DNA of 64,000 bases from Mesorhizobium australicum (GCF_900177325.1 NZ_FXBL01000004.1:2852001-2916000); one strand, 5' to 3'. Positions 43,090 to 52,303 are shown, numbered from the stretch's first letter. Numbers and translations: made by a program. The notes: generated by a model from the sequence alone, not told the origin.

Positions 43090-43388
43090 TTCGCGCCTCC
43101 CGGTTTGCGGCGGCCGACGGATTTCTTTTCGCCGTGGTCGCGGGCGAAGGTCACGGACGATATCGCGTGGGTGAGGGTGGAGCGCACAACCTTCAGATGC
43201 GCGCGGCAGCCGCCGGAGTGCTGCCAGAACTCCTGATGGTCGCCCAGCGTGTTGACGCGGTCATAGGTGTAGGCGTTCCACGCCGCCTGGTCGGTCGAGC
43301 CGAGATCGGGGCGCGTGCGGTTGGCATCACCCTGGTAGGTGAACTCGGAAAGGTCGCGCGGGCCGCAATAGGGGCAGGTGATCAGCAT
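43086..43388 (-). CDS. soxD: Sarcosine oxidase delta subunit
   Basis: A 100-residue zinc-binding subunit. The ligands expected from known structures are present: Cys5 and Cys8 (C-P-Y-C), His57 and Cys61 (H-S-G-G-C). The middle R-P-D-L-G-S-T-D-Q-A-A-W-N-A-Y is family-typical. It lies between soxB and soxA with a 12-base gap before and a 4-base overlap after, the usual order. A basic tail (K-K-S-V-G-R-R-K-P) ends the chain. Confidence 0.92.
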   Translation of the reverse strand: MLITCPYCGPRDLSEFTYQGDANRTRPDLGSTDQAAWNAYTYDRVNTLGDHQEFWQHSGGCRAHLKVVRSTLTHAISSVTFARDHGEKKSVGRRKPGGAK

Positions 43389-43400
43389 GGCAGCGACATC

Positions 43401-44660
43401 TCAATGCAGCCTTGGCGTGGAGCCCTGGCCCTTCTCGTCGATGACGAGGCCGCGGTGGAAGCGGTCAAGGGTATAGGCTGCGTTGTAGGGATGCGGCTCG
43501 TCGCGGGCGATGGTCCAGGCAAAGCACCAGCCCGATGCCGGCGTCGCCTTGAAGCCGCCGTAGCACCAGCCGGTGTTGAGATACATGCCGGGCAGCGGGC
43601 CGGCGGTGATGATCGGCGAGCCGTCCATCGACATGTCCATGATGCCGCCCCAGGAGCGCAGCAGGCGCACGCGGGACAGGCCCGGGAACATCGCGGCAAG
43701 CTCGCTCATCACGTCTTCGACGATCGGCAGATTGCCGCGCTGGGCGTAGGTGTTGTAGCCGTCGATGTCGCCGCCGAAGACCATTCCGCCCTTGTCGGAC
43801 TGGGTGACGTAGAGATGGCCGGCACCGAAAGTGACGACCGTGTCCATGAACGGCTTCAGCCCTTCCGAGACAAAGGCCTGCAGCACGTGGCTCTCGATCG
43901 GCAGCCGGTCGACGCCCGCCATCTTCATCAATTGCCCGGTATGGCCGGCTACCGCGACGGCGACCTTCTTCGCGCGGATCTCGCCGCGCGTCGTCTGCAC
44001 GCCGATGATCCGGTCGCCGTCGCGCAGGAAGCCGGTGACCTCGCAGTTCTCCAGCATGTCGACGCCGCGCCGATCGGCGCCCCGCGCATAACCCCAGGCG
44101 ACGGCGTCGTGGCGGGCGGTGCCGGCGCGGCGCTGCATCAGGCCGCCATAGACCGGGAAGCGGCCGCCGAAGTTGAGGTCGAGCGCAGGCACGAGCGACT
44201 TGATCTCAAGCGGCGTCATCAATTCGGCGTCGATGCCGACATGGCGCATGGCGTTGCCGCGACGGGCGAAATCGTCGAGCTGTCCCGGCGAGTTGGCGAG
44301 GTTGAGGCAGCCGCGCTGCGAGAACATGACGTTGTAGTTGAGCTCGTGAGAGAGGTTCTCCCACAGCTTCATCGAATGTTCGTAGAAATGCTGGTTCTTG
44401 GGCAGGAGGTAGTTCGACCGGATCATCGTCGTGTTGCGGCCGATATTGCCCTGACCAAGCCAGCCGCGCTCCACCACCGCGACATTGGTGATGCCGTGCT
44501 CCTTGGCGAGATAGTATGCGGTCGAGAGTCCGTGCCCGCCGCCGCCGACGATCACCACGTCATATTCCGGCTTCGGATCCGGCTTGCGCCAGGCGGGCTT
44601 CCAGTCGGGCGACGCCGAAAAGGCATTCCGCAGCAGGGAAAAGACCGAATATTCCGCCAT
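43401..44660 (-). CDS. soxB: Sarcosine oxidase beta subunit
   Basis: A 419-residue flavoprotein from ATG at 44660; a GTG at 44672 would add four residues, but the GAGG site then has no spacing. The FAD site G-G-G-G-H-G-L-S-T-A-Y-Y-L-A is at about 38-51. R-G-W-L-G-Q-G-N-I-G-R-N-T-T and the section around A-V-A-W-G-Y-A are characteristic. The beta chain carries the catalytic FAD site and covalent FMN in known enzymes. First gene of soxBDAG. AGTATA at 44692-44697 (TATACT on the minus strand) is a possible -10 box, though no good -35 is visible. Divergent from the channel gene. Confidence 0.94.
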   Translation of the reverse strand: MAEYSVFSLLRNAFSASPDWKPAWRKPDPKPEYDVVIVGGGGHGLSTAYYLAKEHGITNVAVVERGWLGQGNIGRNTTMIRSNYLLPKNQHFYEHSMKLWENLSHELNYNVMFSQRGCLNLANSPGQLDDFARRGNAMRHVGIDAELMTPLEIKSLVPALDLNFGGRFPVYGGLMQRRAGTARHDAVAWGYARGADRRGVDMLENCEVTGFLRDGDRIIGVQTTRGEIRAKKVAVAVAGHTGQLMKMAGVDRLPIESHVLQAFVSEGLKPFMDTVVTFGAGHLYVTQSDKGGMVFGGDIDGYNTYAQRGNLPIVEDVMSELAAMFPGLSRVRLLRSWGGIMDMSMDGSPIITAGPLPGMYLNTGWCYGGFKATPASGWCFAWTIARDEPHPYNAAYTLDRFHRGLVIDEKGQGSTPRLH

Positions 44661-44828
44661 GAATGCCGACACCTCGCAGATTCCAGGACACAGTATAGAG
44701 CGGTCTTGACGACGAAGGCGAGGAAAGCGCCATCGCTTTTCGAAAGGCCGACGCGACCGCCCTCACGCCTTGCCGCGTCCGGCTGGCCTCACTATTGATG
44801 GGCGGACGAATCCGACGGCACGAGCGCG

Positions 44829-47333
44829 TTGAACACCGATCCCTTCCACAAACTGGCCGCTCTCCTGATTGCGCTGCTGATGGCCGTGGCGCTTGTCGCC
44901 CCGTCGTCGGCACAGGGGCCGGTGCCCGAAATCGTCGCGACACAGCAGACGGTGATCCAGGACCTGAGCCGCAAGGCCGAGGAGATCGAGAAGCGAATCG
45001 AGGCGAATGCGAATGACGATGCGCGGCTCGCCGATCTTCGGCTGGAGCTCGACGCGCTCAACAAGGATATCCTGAAGGCCGGTGTCGCGTTCCGTCCGCG
45101 CCTCAGCGAAATCAACGCCCGCCTCGAATCGCTGGGTTCGCCGCCGGCGGAAGGGCAGCCGCCGGAAGCCGAGATGGTCACCACCGAGCGACAGGCGCTG
45201 CTGAGCGAGAAGAGCCAGATCAACGTGCTGATCGGCGACGCGGAAGCGACCTCGCTGCGGGTGAACCGGCTGATGGAACAGGTCTCGCAGATGCGGCGCG
45301 ACCTCTTCGCCAACACGCTGTCGAAGCGCTACGAGATCGACTACGCGCTGCTGGGCGAGGTGGCCGAGGATTTCTCCGACGAGCTGTCGCGGCTCTACAT
45401 GACCGTGTCGTCCTGGCTGAAGTTCGTGGTCCAGTATAAGCTGTCCTCGGTGCTGACGGCCGCGTTGTTCGCTCTGGCCGGCGCGCTGGTGCTGAGGATC
45501 GGCGGCGGCCGCCTGTTCGGCCGGCTGATCTATGCCGATCCGACCGACCCCGACCCGCCCTATATCAGCCGCCTGTCGGTGGCGTTCTGGTCGACCTTCC
45601 TGCGCTCGGCCGCGATCGCGGTGTTCTTCCTGAGCACCTGGTTCTTCTTCGACTATTTCGACGTGCTGCGCGGCGACATCGGCGCGATGCTGCGCGCGCT
45701 GTTCATCGTGCTGGCGCTGATCCTGTTTGTGAACCGGCTTTCACATGCCGTCCTGTCGCCGAAGTTGCCGAACTGGCGGCTGCTTGAGATCGAGCCGCGC
45801 CCGGCGCGTCTGCTCGTGTGGCTGATCACCGCGATGTCGATCGCCACCGGCGCCGACTATCTTTTCAGCGAGATCTTCCGCATCCGCGGCGCGGCCCTCG
45901 CGCTCACGGTGGGAGAATCGCTGCTGGCCACGGTCATCGTCGGCATCCTGCTCATCCTGATCGCGACGGTGAGGCCCTTCGCCGACGCAGAGGGCAGGCC
46001 GAAGGCCTGGCCGATGGTGCTGCGCATCGCCTTCTATATCGTCGGCGCGGCGACGGTGCTGGCGGCGCTGCTCGGCTATATCGGAATGGCCAAGTTCGTC
46101 TCGCAGCAGATCGTCGTCACCGGTGCGATCCTCGCCATGATGTATATCGGCGTGCTCAGCGGACGCGCACTGTCGGAGGAGGGCGCTTTCGCCGGAACCG
46201 CGCTCGGCCGGCGGCTCGGCGAGAGGTGGCGGATCGAGGAGGCGACGTTCGACCAGCTCGGCCTCGCCAGCAGCATCCTCATCAACATCTTCGTCCTGTT
46301 CGTCGGCCTGCCGCTGATCCTGCTGCAATGGGGCTTCCAGTGGGGCGACATCCGCGCCTGGGCGTATTCGATCGCCACCGAAATCCGCGTTGGCACGGTG
46401 TCGTTCTCGCTGATTGGCATCTTCACCGGCATCCTGATCTTTGCGATCGGCTTCTTTGCCACGCGCTGGTTCCAGGGCTGGCTGGATGATTCCGTCATGA
46501 CGCGCGGCCGCGTCGATGCGGGCGTGCGTAACTCGATCCGCACGGCCGTCGGCTATGCGGGCGTGGCGCTCGCCGGCTTGATCGGCATCTCCGCCGCCGG
46601 CATTGACCTGTCGAACCTCGCGCTCATCGCCGGCGCGCTGTCGCTCGGCATCGGCTTCGGTCTGCAGAACGTCGTCTCGAACTTCGTCTCCGGCCTGATC
46701 CTGCTTGCCGAGCGGCCGTTCAAGGTCGGCGACTGGGTGGTTGCGGGCGCGGTCCAGGGAACGGTGAAGAAGATCAGCGTGCGCGCGACCGAGATCGAGA
46801 CGTTCCAGCGCCAGACGGTGATCATGCCCAATTCGGAGCTGATCAACGCTGCCGTCGGCAACTGGACGCACAGGAACAAGCTTGGCCGTATAGAGATCGG
46901 AATCGGCGTCGCCTACGGCTCGGACGCGCGCAAGGTGCACGCGCTCCTGTTGGAGATCGCGTCCGCTCACCCGATGGTCCTCAGGAATCCGGAGCCTTCC
47001 GTTGCGTTCCTGCGCTTCGGAGAGTCCTCCCTGGATTTCGAAATAAGAGTGTTCCTGTCGGATGTGACGAACGGCGTGAAGGTGCAAAACGAAATCCGTT
47101 TCGCCATTCTCGAGGCGTTTGCGGAACACTCCGTCGAGATTCCGTATCCCCATCGCACGCTGATCATCGGCCAGGACGACCTGGCCCGTGCCACCGTGCC
47201 TCCGGACGGGCTGAGTGCACCGGCGGAGGAAGGTCCGCGACCGGCGGAGGTGGCCGCGAAGCCATCCTCGTGGCGGCGGCGCCGACGTTCCCCATCTCCA
47301 GACCTCAATGCCGATGTCGACGACGAGACCTGA
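44829..47333 (+). CDS. Large mechanosensitive channel (MscS family, DUF3772-type N-terminus)
   Basis: An 834-residue inner-membrane protein beginning at TTG 44829 with a signal peptide (about 1-26, ending P-S-S-A-Q). A periplasmic coiled-coil domain follows (about 30-165; D-L-S-R-K-A-E-E-I-E-K-R-I-E and later Q-M-R-R-D-L-F), then about ten membrane helices and the MscS pore helix and beta-domain (G-A-L-S-L-G-I-G-F-G-L-Q-N-V-V-S-N-F-V-S-G near 605-625, then E-R-P-F-K-V-G-D-W-V). The C-terminal 50 residues are basic and Pro-rich. Such proteins release osmolytes on hypo-osmotic shock. The upstream site is weak, so the start is not fully certain. Divergent from soxB. Confidence 0.9.
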   Translation: MNTDPFHKLAALLIALLMAVALVAPSSAQGPVPEIVATQQTVIQDLSRKAEEIEKRIEANANDDARLADLRLELDALNKDILKAGVAFRPRLSEINARLESLGSPPAEGQPPEAEMVTTERQALLSEKSQINVLIGDAEATSLRVNRLMEQVSQMRRDLFANTLSKRYEIDYALLGEVAEDFSDELSRLYMTVSSWLKFVVQYKLSSVLTAALFALAGALVLRIGGGRLFGRLIYADPTDPDPPYISRLSVAFWSTFLRSAAIAVFFLSTWFFFDYFDVLRGDIGAMLRALFIVLALILFVNRLSHAVLSPKLPNWRLLEIEPRPARLLVWLITAMSIATGADYLFSEIFRIRGAALALTVGESLLATVIVGILLILIATVRPFADAEGRPKAWPMVLRIAFYIVGAATVLAALLGYIGMAKFVSQQIVVTGAILAMMYIGVLSGRALSEEGAFAGTALGRRLGERWRIEEATFDQLGLASSILINIFVLFVGLPLILLQWGFQWGDIRAWAYSIATEIRVGTVSFSLIGIFTGILIFAIGFFATRWFQGWLDDSVMTRGRVDAGVRNSIRTAVGYAGVALAGLIGISAAGIDLSNLALIAGALSLGIGFGLQNVVSNFVSGLILLAERPFKVGDWVVAGAVQGTVKKISVRATEIETFQRQTVIMPNSELINAAVGNWTHRNKLGRIEIGIGVAYGSDARKVHALLLEIASAHPMVLRNPEPSVAFLRFGESSLDFEIRVFLSDVTNGVKVQNEIRFAILEAFAEHSVEIPYPHRTLIIGQDDLARATVPPDGLSAPAEEGPRPAEVAAKPSSWRRRRRSPSPDLNADVDDET

Positions 47334-47346
47334 ATGGCCTGTTCAG

Positions 47347-47374
47347 TTGCCGTTCAGGCTGGATTGCATATAAG
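47347..47374 (+). promoter_or_regulatory. Possible promoter of the small secreted-protein gene
   Basis: TTGCCG at 47347-47352 and TATAAG at 47369-47374 are separated by 16 bases and lie 67 bases before the ATG at 47441. Both hexamers are close to consensus for a housekeeping promoter. A short hairpin AGGACG-AGAA-CGTCCT follows in the leader. Confidence 0.4.
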
Positions 47375-47440
47375 CTCATTCGCAAAGGACGAGAACGTCC
47401 TCGCATTGGGCAGAAGGCGGTGGAAACACCGGTTCAGGCA

Positions 47441-47701
47441 ATGAAGAAGTTTCTGGTGATGACCGCGGCGCTGGTTGCGCTTACCTCGCAGGGGAATGCC
47501 GCGAGCATCGTGAACAATGACAGCGAGGCGCGCACGGTCGTCGTGACCGAAGGCGGCAGCCAGCAGGAGCTTTCGCTGGCCGGCGGCGAGAGCGCCGAGT
47601 TCTGCCCGAGCGGCTGCTTCGTCTCGCTTTCGGGCGAGCGTGAGACGCTTCTCGGTACGGAGCAGGTGGAAATCTCCGGCGGCAAGATGCGCGTTCGCTA
47701 A
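47441..47701 (+). CDS. Small exported protein, unknown function
   Basis: An 86-residue protein. Residues 1-21 are a signal peptide (K-K-F-L-V-M-T-A-A-L-V-A-L-T-S-Q-G-N-A-A). The mature part is a short beta-rich segment with one Cys pair (F-C-P-S-G-C-F). The frame is open upstream, but the ATG at 47441 is the one that fits the signal peptide. No family is recognised. Such small periplasmic proteins are common in Rhizobiales. A strong terminator follows at 47733-47756. Confidence 0.65.
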   Translation: MKKFLVMTAALVALTSQGNAASIVNNDSEARTVVVTEGGSQQELSLAGGESAEFCPSGCFVSLSGERETLLGTEQVEISGGKMRVR

Positions 47702-47732
47702 GCATCGGCCGATCCGGTTTGGTCTCCCTGGA

Positions 47733-47756
47733 GGCCGGGCGTTCGCCCGGCCTTTT
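47733..47756 (+). terminator. Intrinsic terminator
   Basis: GGCCGGGCG at 47733-47741, a TT loop and CGCCCGGCC at 47744-47752 form a perfect 9-bp GC-rich stem, followed directly by TTTT. It closes the transcription unit of the small exported protein and separates it from the HAD-UbiA gene. Confidence 0.85.
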
Positions 47757-47914
47757 ATGTTTTGCGGCAAGGCTCCGTTAAGAGTAATCTCGAATTCCGA
47801 TCCGCACGGCCTTTTCACGGCCGGCCCGATTCAGCTTTCCGTAGCGTGCCCCGGCTATGGTCCGGTCAACCGCGCGAAGGACGCACGCGGACAGGGATGC
47901 AGGGTAAACCGATC

Positions 47915-49357
47915 ATGGATGCCAGGACGGACAACACGGCGATACCGCTCGCCGTCGACCTTGACGGCACGCTGATTGCGACCGACCTTCTGTGGGAAGG
48001 TCTGTTCCTGCTCATCCGCAAGAACCCGCTCTATCTGTTCGCGGCGATCTATTGGGCGCTGTCGGGCGGACCGGCGCGTCTCAAATGCGAGATCGCCGAG
48101 CGGATCGATATCGATCCTGCTTCCCTGCCATACCGCCCCGAAGTGCTCGCCCGCCTGCGCGAGGAGCATGCCGCCGGCCGCCGGCTCGTGCTCGCGACCG
48201 GTACACCACGCAAGTTCGCCGACGCGATCGCCAACCATCTCGGCCTGTTTGACCTGGTCCTGGCGACAGACCGACTCGGCAACCTCACCTCGAAGCGCAA
48301 ATGCGCCGCCCTGGAAGATGCCTTCGGTGACGGCGGCTTCGACTATGCCGGCAACAGCAGGCACGACCTCGCCGTATTCGACCGGGCCAGGACCGCCCTG
48401 ATCGTGGCGCCCGACCGCGCGGCGGCAAGCTGGCACCGCCGCAACGGCGGCGAACTGATCGAGACGCCAAAGGCGTCGGCGAAGACCATCATCAAGATGC
48501 TGCGTGCGCATCAGTGGCTGAAGAATGTGCTGATCGCCGTTCCGATGGTGCTGAGCCACGAATACTTCAATCCGAGCATGCTGCTCGCCTGCGCGATCGC
48601 CTTCGTGTCGTTCTCGTCGGCGGCGTCGGCGATCTACATCGTCAACGACTTCTTCGACCTCGCGCTCGATCGCCGCCATGCGACGAAGCGCAACCGGCCG
48701 TTCGCGAGCGGGCTCCTGTCGATGCCCTTCGGTCTGGCCTGCGCGGCCGTGCTGCTGCTGATCAGCGTTGGCACGGCGCTGTTCCTGCCTTGGGAATTCG
48801 GCGCGGTACTCGCCGGCTATCTCGTGGCCACCACGGCCTATTCGCTGTCGCTCAAGCGCATGCTCCTGATCGACGTGATGACGCTTGCCGGCCTCTACAC
48901 GATGCGCATCCTGGCGGGCGCTGCGGCGACCGGCACCGACGTGTCGTTCTGGCTGCTGGCCTTCTCCATCTTCTTCTTCCTGTCGCTGGCGCTGGTGAAG
49001 CGCTATGTCGAGCTGCGCACGACCGTGATCAAGCCGGGCGAGCGCATCGCCGGCCGCGGCTACAGGTCGGAGGATCAGGATATCGTGGCGCAGGCCGGCA
49101 TGGCGTCGGCTTTCTCGTCCGCGCTCGTTCTCGCGCTCTACATCGACAGCGCGGCCGTCCGCGAACAATACACGGAGCCGGCGCTGATCTGGCCGCTGGC
49201 GCCGATCGTGCTCTACATGACGATGCGCATCTGGATCCTCGCGCGCCGCGACGAGATGCACGACGATCCGATCGTCTTCATCATCCGCGACTGGCGAAGC
49301 CAGCTCGTCGCCGCCTTCGGCGCCGTGCTGCTCTTCGCCGCGGTCCTGATCAAGTGA
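47915..49357 (+). CDS. HAD phosphatase-UbiA fusion, decaprenyl-phosphate phosphoribosyltransferase-like
   Basis: A 480-residue fusion. Residues 10-190 are a HAD phosphatase domain (D15-L-D17-G-T-L near the start). Residues 195-480 form a UbiA-type prenyltransferase with about eight helices and the Mg2+-diphosphate motif N244-D-x2-D248-x3-D252-R-x-H-x-T-K-R-x-R-P, very like mycobacterial Rv3806c, which joins phosphoribose from PRPP to polyprenyl phosphate. The HAD part could then remove the 5-phosphate, a step done by a separate enzyme in mycobacteria (inference). Start: ATG at 47915 with AGGG eleven bases up, or ATG at 47897. The DprE1-like gene overlaps its stop (GTGA), so the two are coupled. 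Confidence 0.85.
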   Translation: MDARTDNTAIPLAVDLDGTLIATDLLWEGLFLLIRKNPLYLFAAIYWALSGGPARLKCEIAERIDIDPASLPYRPEVLARLREEHAAGRRLVLATGTPRKFADAIANHLGLFDLVLATDRLGNLTSKRKCAALEDAFGDGGFDYAGNSRHDLAVFDRARTALIVAPDRAAASWHRRNGGELIETPKASAKTIIKMLRAHQWLKNVLIAVPMVLSHEYFNPSMLLACAIAFVSFSSAASAIYIVNDFFDLALDRRHATKRNRPFASGLLSMPFGLACAAVLLLISVGTALFLPWEFGAVLAGYLVATTAYSLSLKRMLLIDVMTLAGLYTMRILAGAAATGTDVSFWLLAFSIFFFLSLALVKRYVELRTTVIKPGERIAGRGYRSEDQDIVAQAGMASAFSSALVLALYIDSAAVREQYTEPALIWPLAPIVLYMTMRIWILARRDEMHDDPIVFIIRDWRSQLVAAFGAVLLFAAVLIK

Positions 49358-50706
49358 CCGCGAAGCACCAATCCTTCGGCCGGGTCTTTCCTGCCGCAAG
49401 CGCCCTGATGGAGCCGTCGGAGGCCGCTCGCCGGCTGCGGGACGGTCGCCAGAGGGCCGGCGCGATGCTGGCCGTCGGCAATATGCGTTCCTACGGCGAT
49501 TCCTGCCTCAATTCGTCGGGCACGATCGTCGACATGCGCTCGATGAACCGTCTCGTCACCTTTGACACCGAGACCGGTATCCTGGAGGCCGAGGCGGGCA
49601 TCCTCTTGCCGGAGATCATCGCAACCGGCGCGCCGCACGGCTTCTTCCCGCCGGTCGTTCCAGGAACCCAGTTCATCACGCTCGGCGGCGCGATCGCCAA
49701 CGACGTGCACGGCAAGAACCATCACCGCCGCGGCACGTTCGGCCGGCATGTGCTCTGGCTCGACCTGATGCAATCCGACGGCCAGGTGCGCCGGTTGAGC
49801 CCGCAGGACAACACGCCGCTGTTCGCCGCCACAGTGGGCGGCATGGGAATGACCGGCATGATCCTGCGCGCAGCGATCCGGCTGATGCCGGTGCCGTCGC
49901 TGGACGTCGCCGAGAAGATCGAGCCGTTCGGCAGTCTGGACGAATTCTTCGCCATGGCCGAAGAGGCCGATGCGAAGAACGAATATGCCGTCGCCTGGAT
50001 CGACCAGCTTGCCGGCGGTCGCGGCGCGGGCAGGGGCTTACTGCTCACCGGCAACCATGCCGAGGGGGGGGTGCGTCAGGCCCTGCCGCCCGGCGGCAAG
50101 CTCGCCGTGCCGTTCCAGCCGCCGCTCAACATGCTCAACCGGCCGTTCCTCAAGGCGTTCAACATGGCGTACCGGCTGGCCAAGGGCCGCCGCCGCGACG
50201 TCGCGGTGTCGGGATACCAGGGCTTTTTCTTCCCGCTCGACGGCGTGCGCGACTGGAACCGGCTGTACGGGCCAAGCGGCCTGTTCCAGCACCAGAGCGT
50301 GGTGCCATTCGCGACGGCGCGCGAGGCGATTCCGGCGCTGTTCGACGCCGCGCGCAAGGCGGGGCAGGGCTCGTTCCTCACCGTCCTGAAGCGGTTCGGC
50401 GACCTGCCGTCGCCGGGCATGCTGTCCTTCCCGCGGCCGGGCTACACGCTGACGCTCGATTTCCCGAACCGGGGCAAGTCGACGCGCGCGCTGCTCGACC
50501 AGCTCGATCGGATCACAGTCGAGGCGGGCGGCGCGATCAATCCTTACAAGGATGCGCGGATGGGAACAGCGACGTTCGCGGCGTCCTTCCCGCGCTGGCG
50601 CGAATTCGAGGCGTTGCGCGATCCGGCGTTCGTCTCGGACTTCTGGCGCCGCACCGCATTGGCTCTCTCCGCGTCTGGCACCAGCCTTGCGTCAGCGGCG
50701 GAGTAG
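49354..50706 (+). CDS. DprE1-like FAD oxidase (decaprenylphosphoryl-ribose 2'-oxidase family)
   Basis: A 450-residue flavoprotein with an FAD_binding_4 domain and an ALO-type C-terminal half. Motifs line up with mycobacterial DprE1: R-S-Y47-G-D at 45-49, H119-G-K-N-H-H at 119-124, W-N-R-x-Y-G-P-x-G in the middle, and the catalytic Lys399 in K-D-A-R. The inhibitor-target Cys of the mycobacterial enzyme (G-W-N-I-C-V-D-F-P) is replaced by Thr367 (G-Y-T-L-T-L-D-F-P). The family oxidises the 2'-OH of polyprenylphosphoryl-ribose to a ketone. It begins with GTG overlapping the HAD-UbiA stop. No DprE2-type short SDR follows; an extended SDR and an aminotransferase do. Function in this organism is inferred from the homology. 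Confidence 0.85.
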   Translation: MTAKHQSFGRVFPAASALMEPSEAARRLRDGRQRAGAMLAVGNMRSYGDSCLNSSGTIVDMRSMNRLVTFDTETGILEAEAGILLPEIIATGAPHGFFPPVVPGTQFITLGGAIANDVHGKNHHRRGTFGRHVLWLDLMQSDGQVRRLSPQDNTPLFAATVGGMGMTGMILRAAIRLMPVPSLDVAEKIEPFGSLDEFFAMAEEADAKNEYAVAWIDQLAGGRGAGRGLLLTGNHAEGGVRQALPPGGKLAVPFQPPLNMLNRPFLKAFNMAYRLAKGRRRDVAVSGYQGFFFPLDGVRDWNRLYGPSGLFQHQSVVPFATAREAIPALFDAARKAGQGSFLTVLKRFGDLPSPGMLSFPRPGYTLTLDFPNRGKSTRALLDQLDRITVEAGGAINPYKDARMGTATFAASFPRWREFEALRDPAFVSDFWRRTALALSASGTSLASAAE

Positions 50707-50841
50707 GCTCGGGTAGCGCGGATGTCTGTGCCATAACGGGACTTACGTGTTATTCCGGCACATTGGATAAAATTTGAAAGGGTCGTTCACCAGTTCGTTT
50801 CCATCTGTGTGGTACGTCTGGCGTAAGGACGAGGAATTCGT

Positions 50842-51276
50842 ATGAAATACATAGGCTTCATCTTGTTCACGGTGATGACCAACGCCGCGGCGCAGCTCAT
50901 GCTGAAGCAGGGCATGATGTCGCTGGGCGATATTTCATTCGCCGGCACCAACCCGGTGATCAAGATCCTGCAGATCGTGTTCAGCCCCTGGGTCTTCTTC
51001 GGCCTGTGCACCTTCGTCATCTCGATGGCGTCGCATCTCTATGTACTGTCGAAGGTCGAGCTGTCGTTCGCCTATCCGTTCCTCAGCCTGGCTTACGTGG
51101 CCGTCGCCGTGTTTGCCTACTTCGTCTTCCGCGAGGATCTCAACGGCTTCCGTATCGCCGGCATCGCGGCGATCTGCGTCGGCACGATACTGATCGCCCA
51201 GGGCGGCAGTGGCCACGCCGAGACCTCCGATCCGTCGACTCCCAAATCTGTCCAGTCCAGCGAGCTTACCCAATGA
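50842..51276 (+). CDS. EmrE/ArnE-like four-helix membrane protein, possible lipid-sugar flippase subunit
   Basis: A 144-residue protein with four membrane helices (about 2-22, 45-68, 74-94, 99-118) and the small multidrug resistance/DMT look (N-A-A-A-Q-L-M-L-K-Q-G-M near the first helix, E-L-S-F-A-Y-P-F-L-S-L-A-Y). The acid in the first helix that EmrE uses for cations is absent, which fits the ArnE/ArnF or GtrA-like role in moving polyprenyl-phosphate sugars better than drug export (inference). The site GGACGAGGAATTCG supports the ATG. Its stop overlaps the ATG of the SDR gene (ATGA). It lies in the DprE1-like cluster, where a flippase is expected. Confidence 0.78.
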   Translation: MKYIGFILFTVMTNAAAQLMLKQGMMSLGDISFAGTNPVIKILQIVFSPWVFFGLCTFVISMASHLYVLSKVELSFAYPFLSLAYVAVAVFAYFVFREDLNGFRIAGIAAICVGTILIAQGGSGHAETSDPSTPKSVQSSELTQ

Positions 51277-52283
51277 GACACATCATCTTCGGCGGCGACG
51301 GTTTCGTCGGTCGTCATCTGGCTCCGAAGCTGCAGGCCGATGGCGAAGAGGTCGTCGTCGCCGATATCGTCAAGAGCGATCTGCCGCACTACGCCAAGGT
51401 GCGCTTCGTGCGCTGCGACGTGACCAGGCCGGACGAAGTCCGCGCGGTCGGCATCAAGCCGGACGACATGGTCTACAACCTGTCGGCCAAGATGCTCTCG
51501 CCGATCCAGGTGCGGGCCAAGCGCCACGAGTTCTTCTGGCCGGTGAACTATCACGGCACAGAGAATATCATCGAAGCGATGGCCGCTGCCGGTGCGCCGA
51601 AGCTGGTGCACTTCACCACCGACATGATCTACGGCCATACCGTGTTCCATCCCATGACGGAGGACCATCCGGTCGCCCCGCTCGGTGAATACGGCCTGTC
51701 GAAGCTGAAGACCGAGGAACTTGCCGCCGTGTGGCGCGACAAGGGCATGAACATCTCGCTGTTCCGCCCCCGTCTCATCATCGGCCCCGGCCGCCTCGGC
51801 ATCCTGGAGAAGCTGTTCAAGCTGATCGACCTGAACCTGCCGGTGCCGATGATCGGCTCGGGCAAGAACCCGTACCAGTTCATCTCGGTGTTCGACTGCG
51901 CAGAAGCCTGTCGCGCCGCCTGGAAGGCCGGGGTGCCGAACGAGGCCTACAATCTCGGCTCGCTCAATCCGCCTTCGGTGCGCAAGCTGCTCGGCGACCT
52001 GATCAAGCATGCCGGCTCGAAGTCGATCCTGATCCCGACGCCGGGCTGGGCGGTCAAGCGCACGCTCGACCTGCTCGACGCCATGAACATGCCGATCATG
52101 GACCCGGAACAATATCTGATCGCCGACGAGGACTGCCTGCTCGACGTGTCGAAAGGCAAGCGCGACCTCGGCTGGGTGCCGCAGTTCCGCGACGAGGACA
52201 TGCTGATCGCAGCCTATCGCGAATACAGGGCCAAGAAGGACGGCAAGGCCGTCGCAGCCGCGCACTCCGTGCCGGCCGAGTGA
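51273..52283 (+). CDS. Extended SDR, NAD-dependent epimerase/dehydratase family
   Basis: A 336-residue protein with an N-terminal Rossmann motif G7-G-D-G10-F-V-G13 and the catalytic pair Tyr140-x3-Lys144 (Y-G-L-S-K). The C-terminal domain shows the family's substrate-binding layout (F-R-P-R-L-I-I-G-P-G-R). Extended SDRs act on nucleotide sugars as epimerases, dehydratases or reductases. In this cluster it could be the reductase that completes the DprE1 reaction, taking the place of DprE2, or could act on another sugar (inference). It is coupled to the EmrE-like gene by ATGA and separated by 20 bases from the aminotransferase gene. Confidence 0.85.
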   Translation: MRHIIFGGDGFVGRHLAPKLQADGEEVVVADIVKSDLPHYAKVRFVRCDVTRPDEVRAVGIKPDDMVYNLSAKMLSPIQVRAKRHEFFWPVNYHGTENIIEAMAAAGAPKLVHFTTDMIYGHTVFHPMTEDHPVAPLGEYGLSKLKTEELAAVWRDKGMNISLFRPRLIIGPGRLGILEKLFKLIDLNLPVPMIGSGKNPYQFISVFDCAEACRAAWKAGVPNEAYNLGSLNPPSVRKLLGDLIKHAGSKSILIPTPGWAVKRTLDLLDAMNMPIMDPEQYLIADEDCLLDVSKGKRDLGWVPQFRDEDMLIAAYREYRAKKDGKAVAAAHSVPAE

Positions 52284-52303
52284 ATTGAATCAAGGGGCGG
52301 ACA

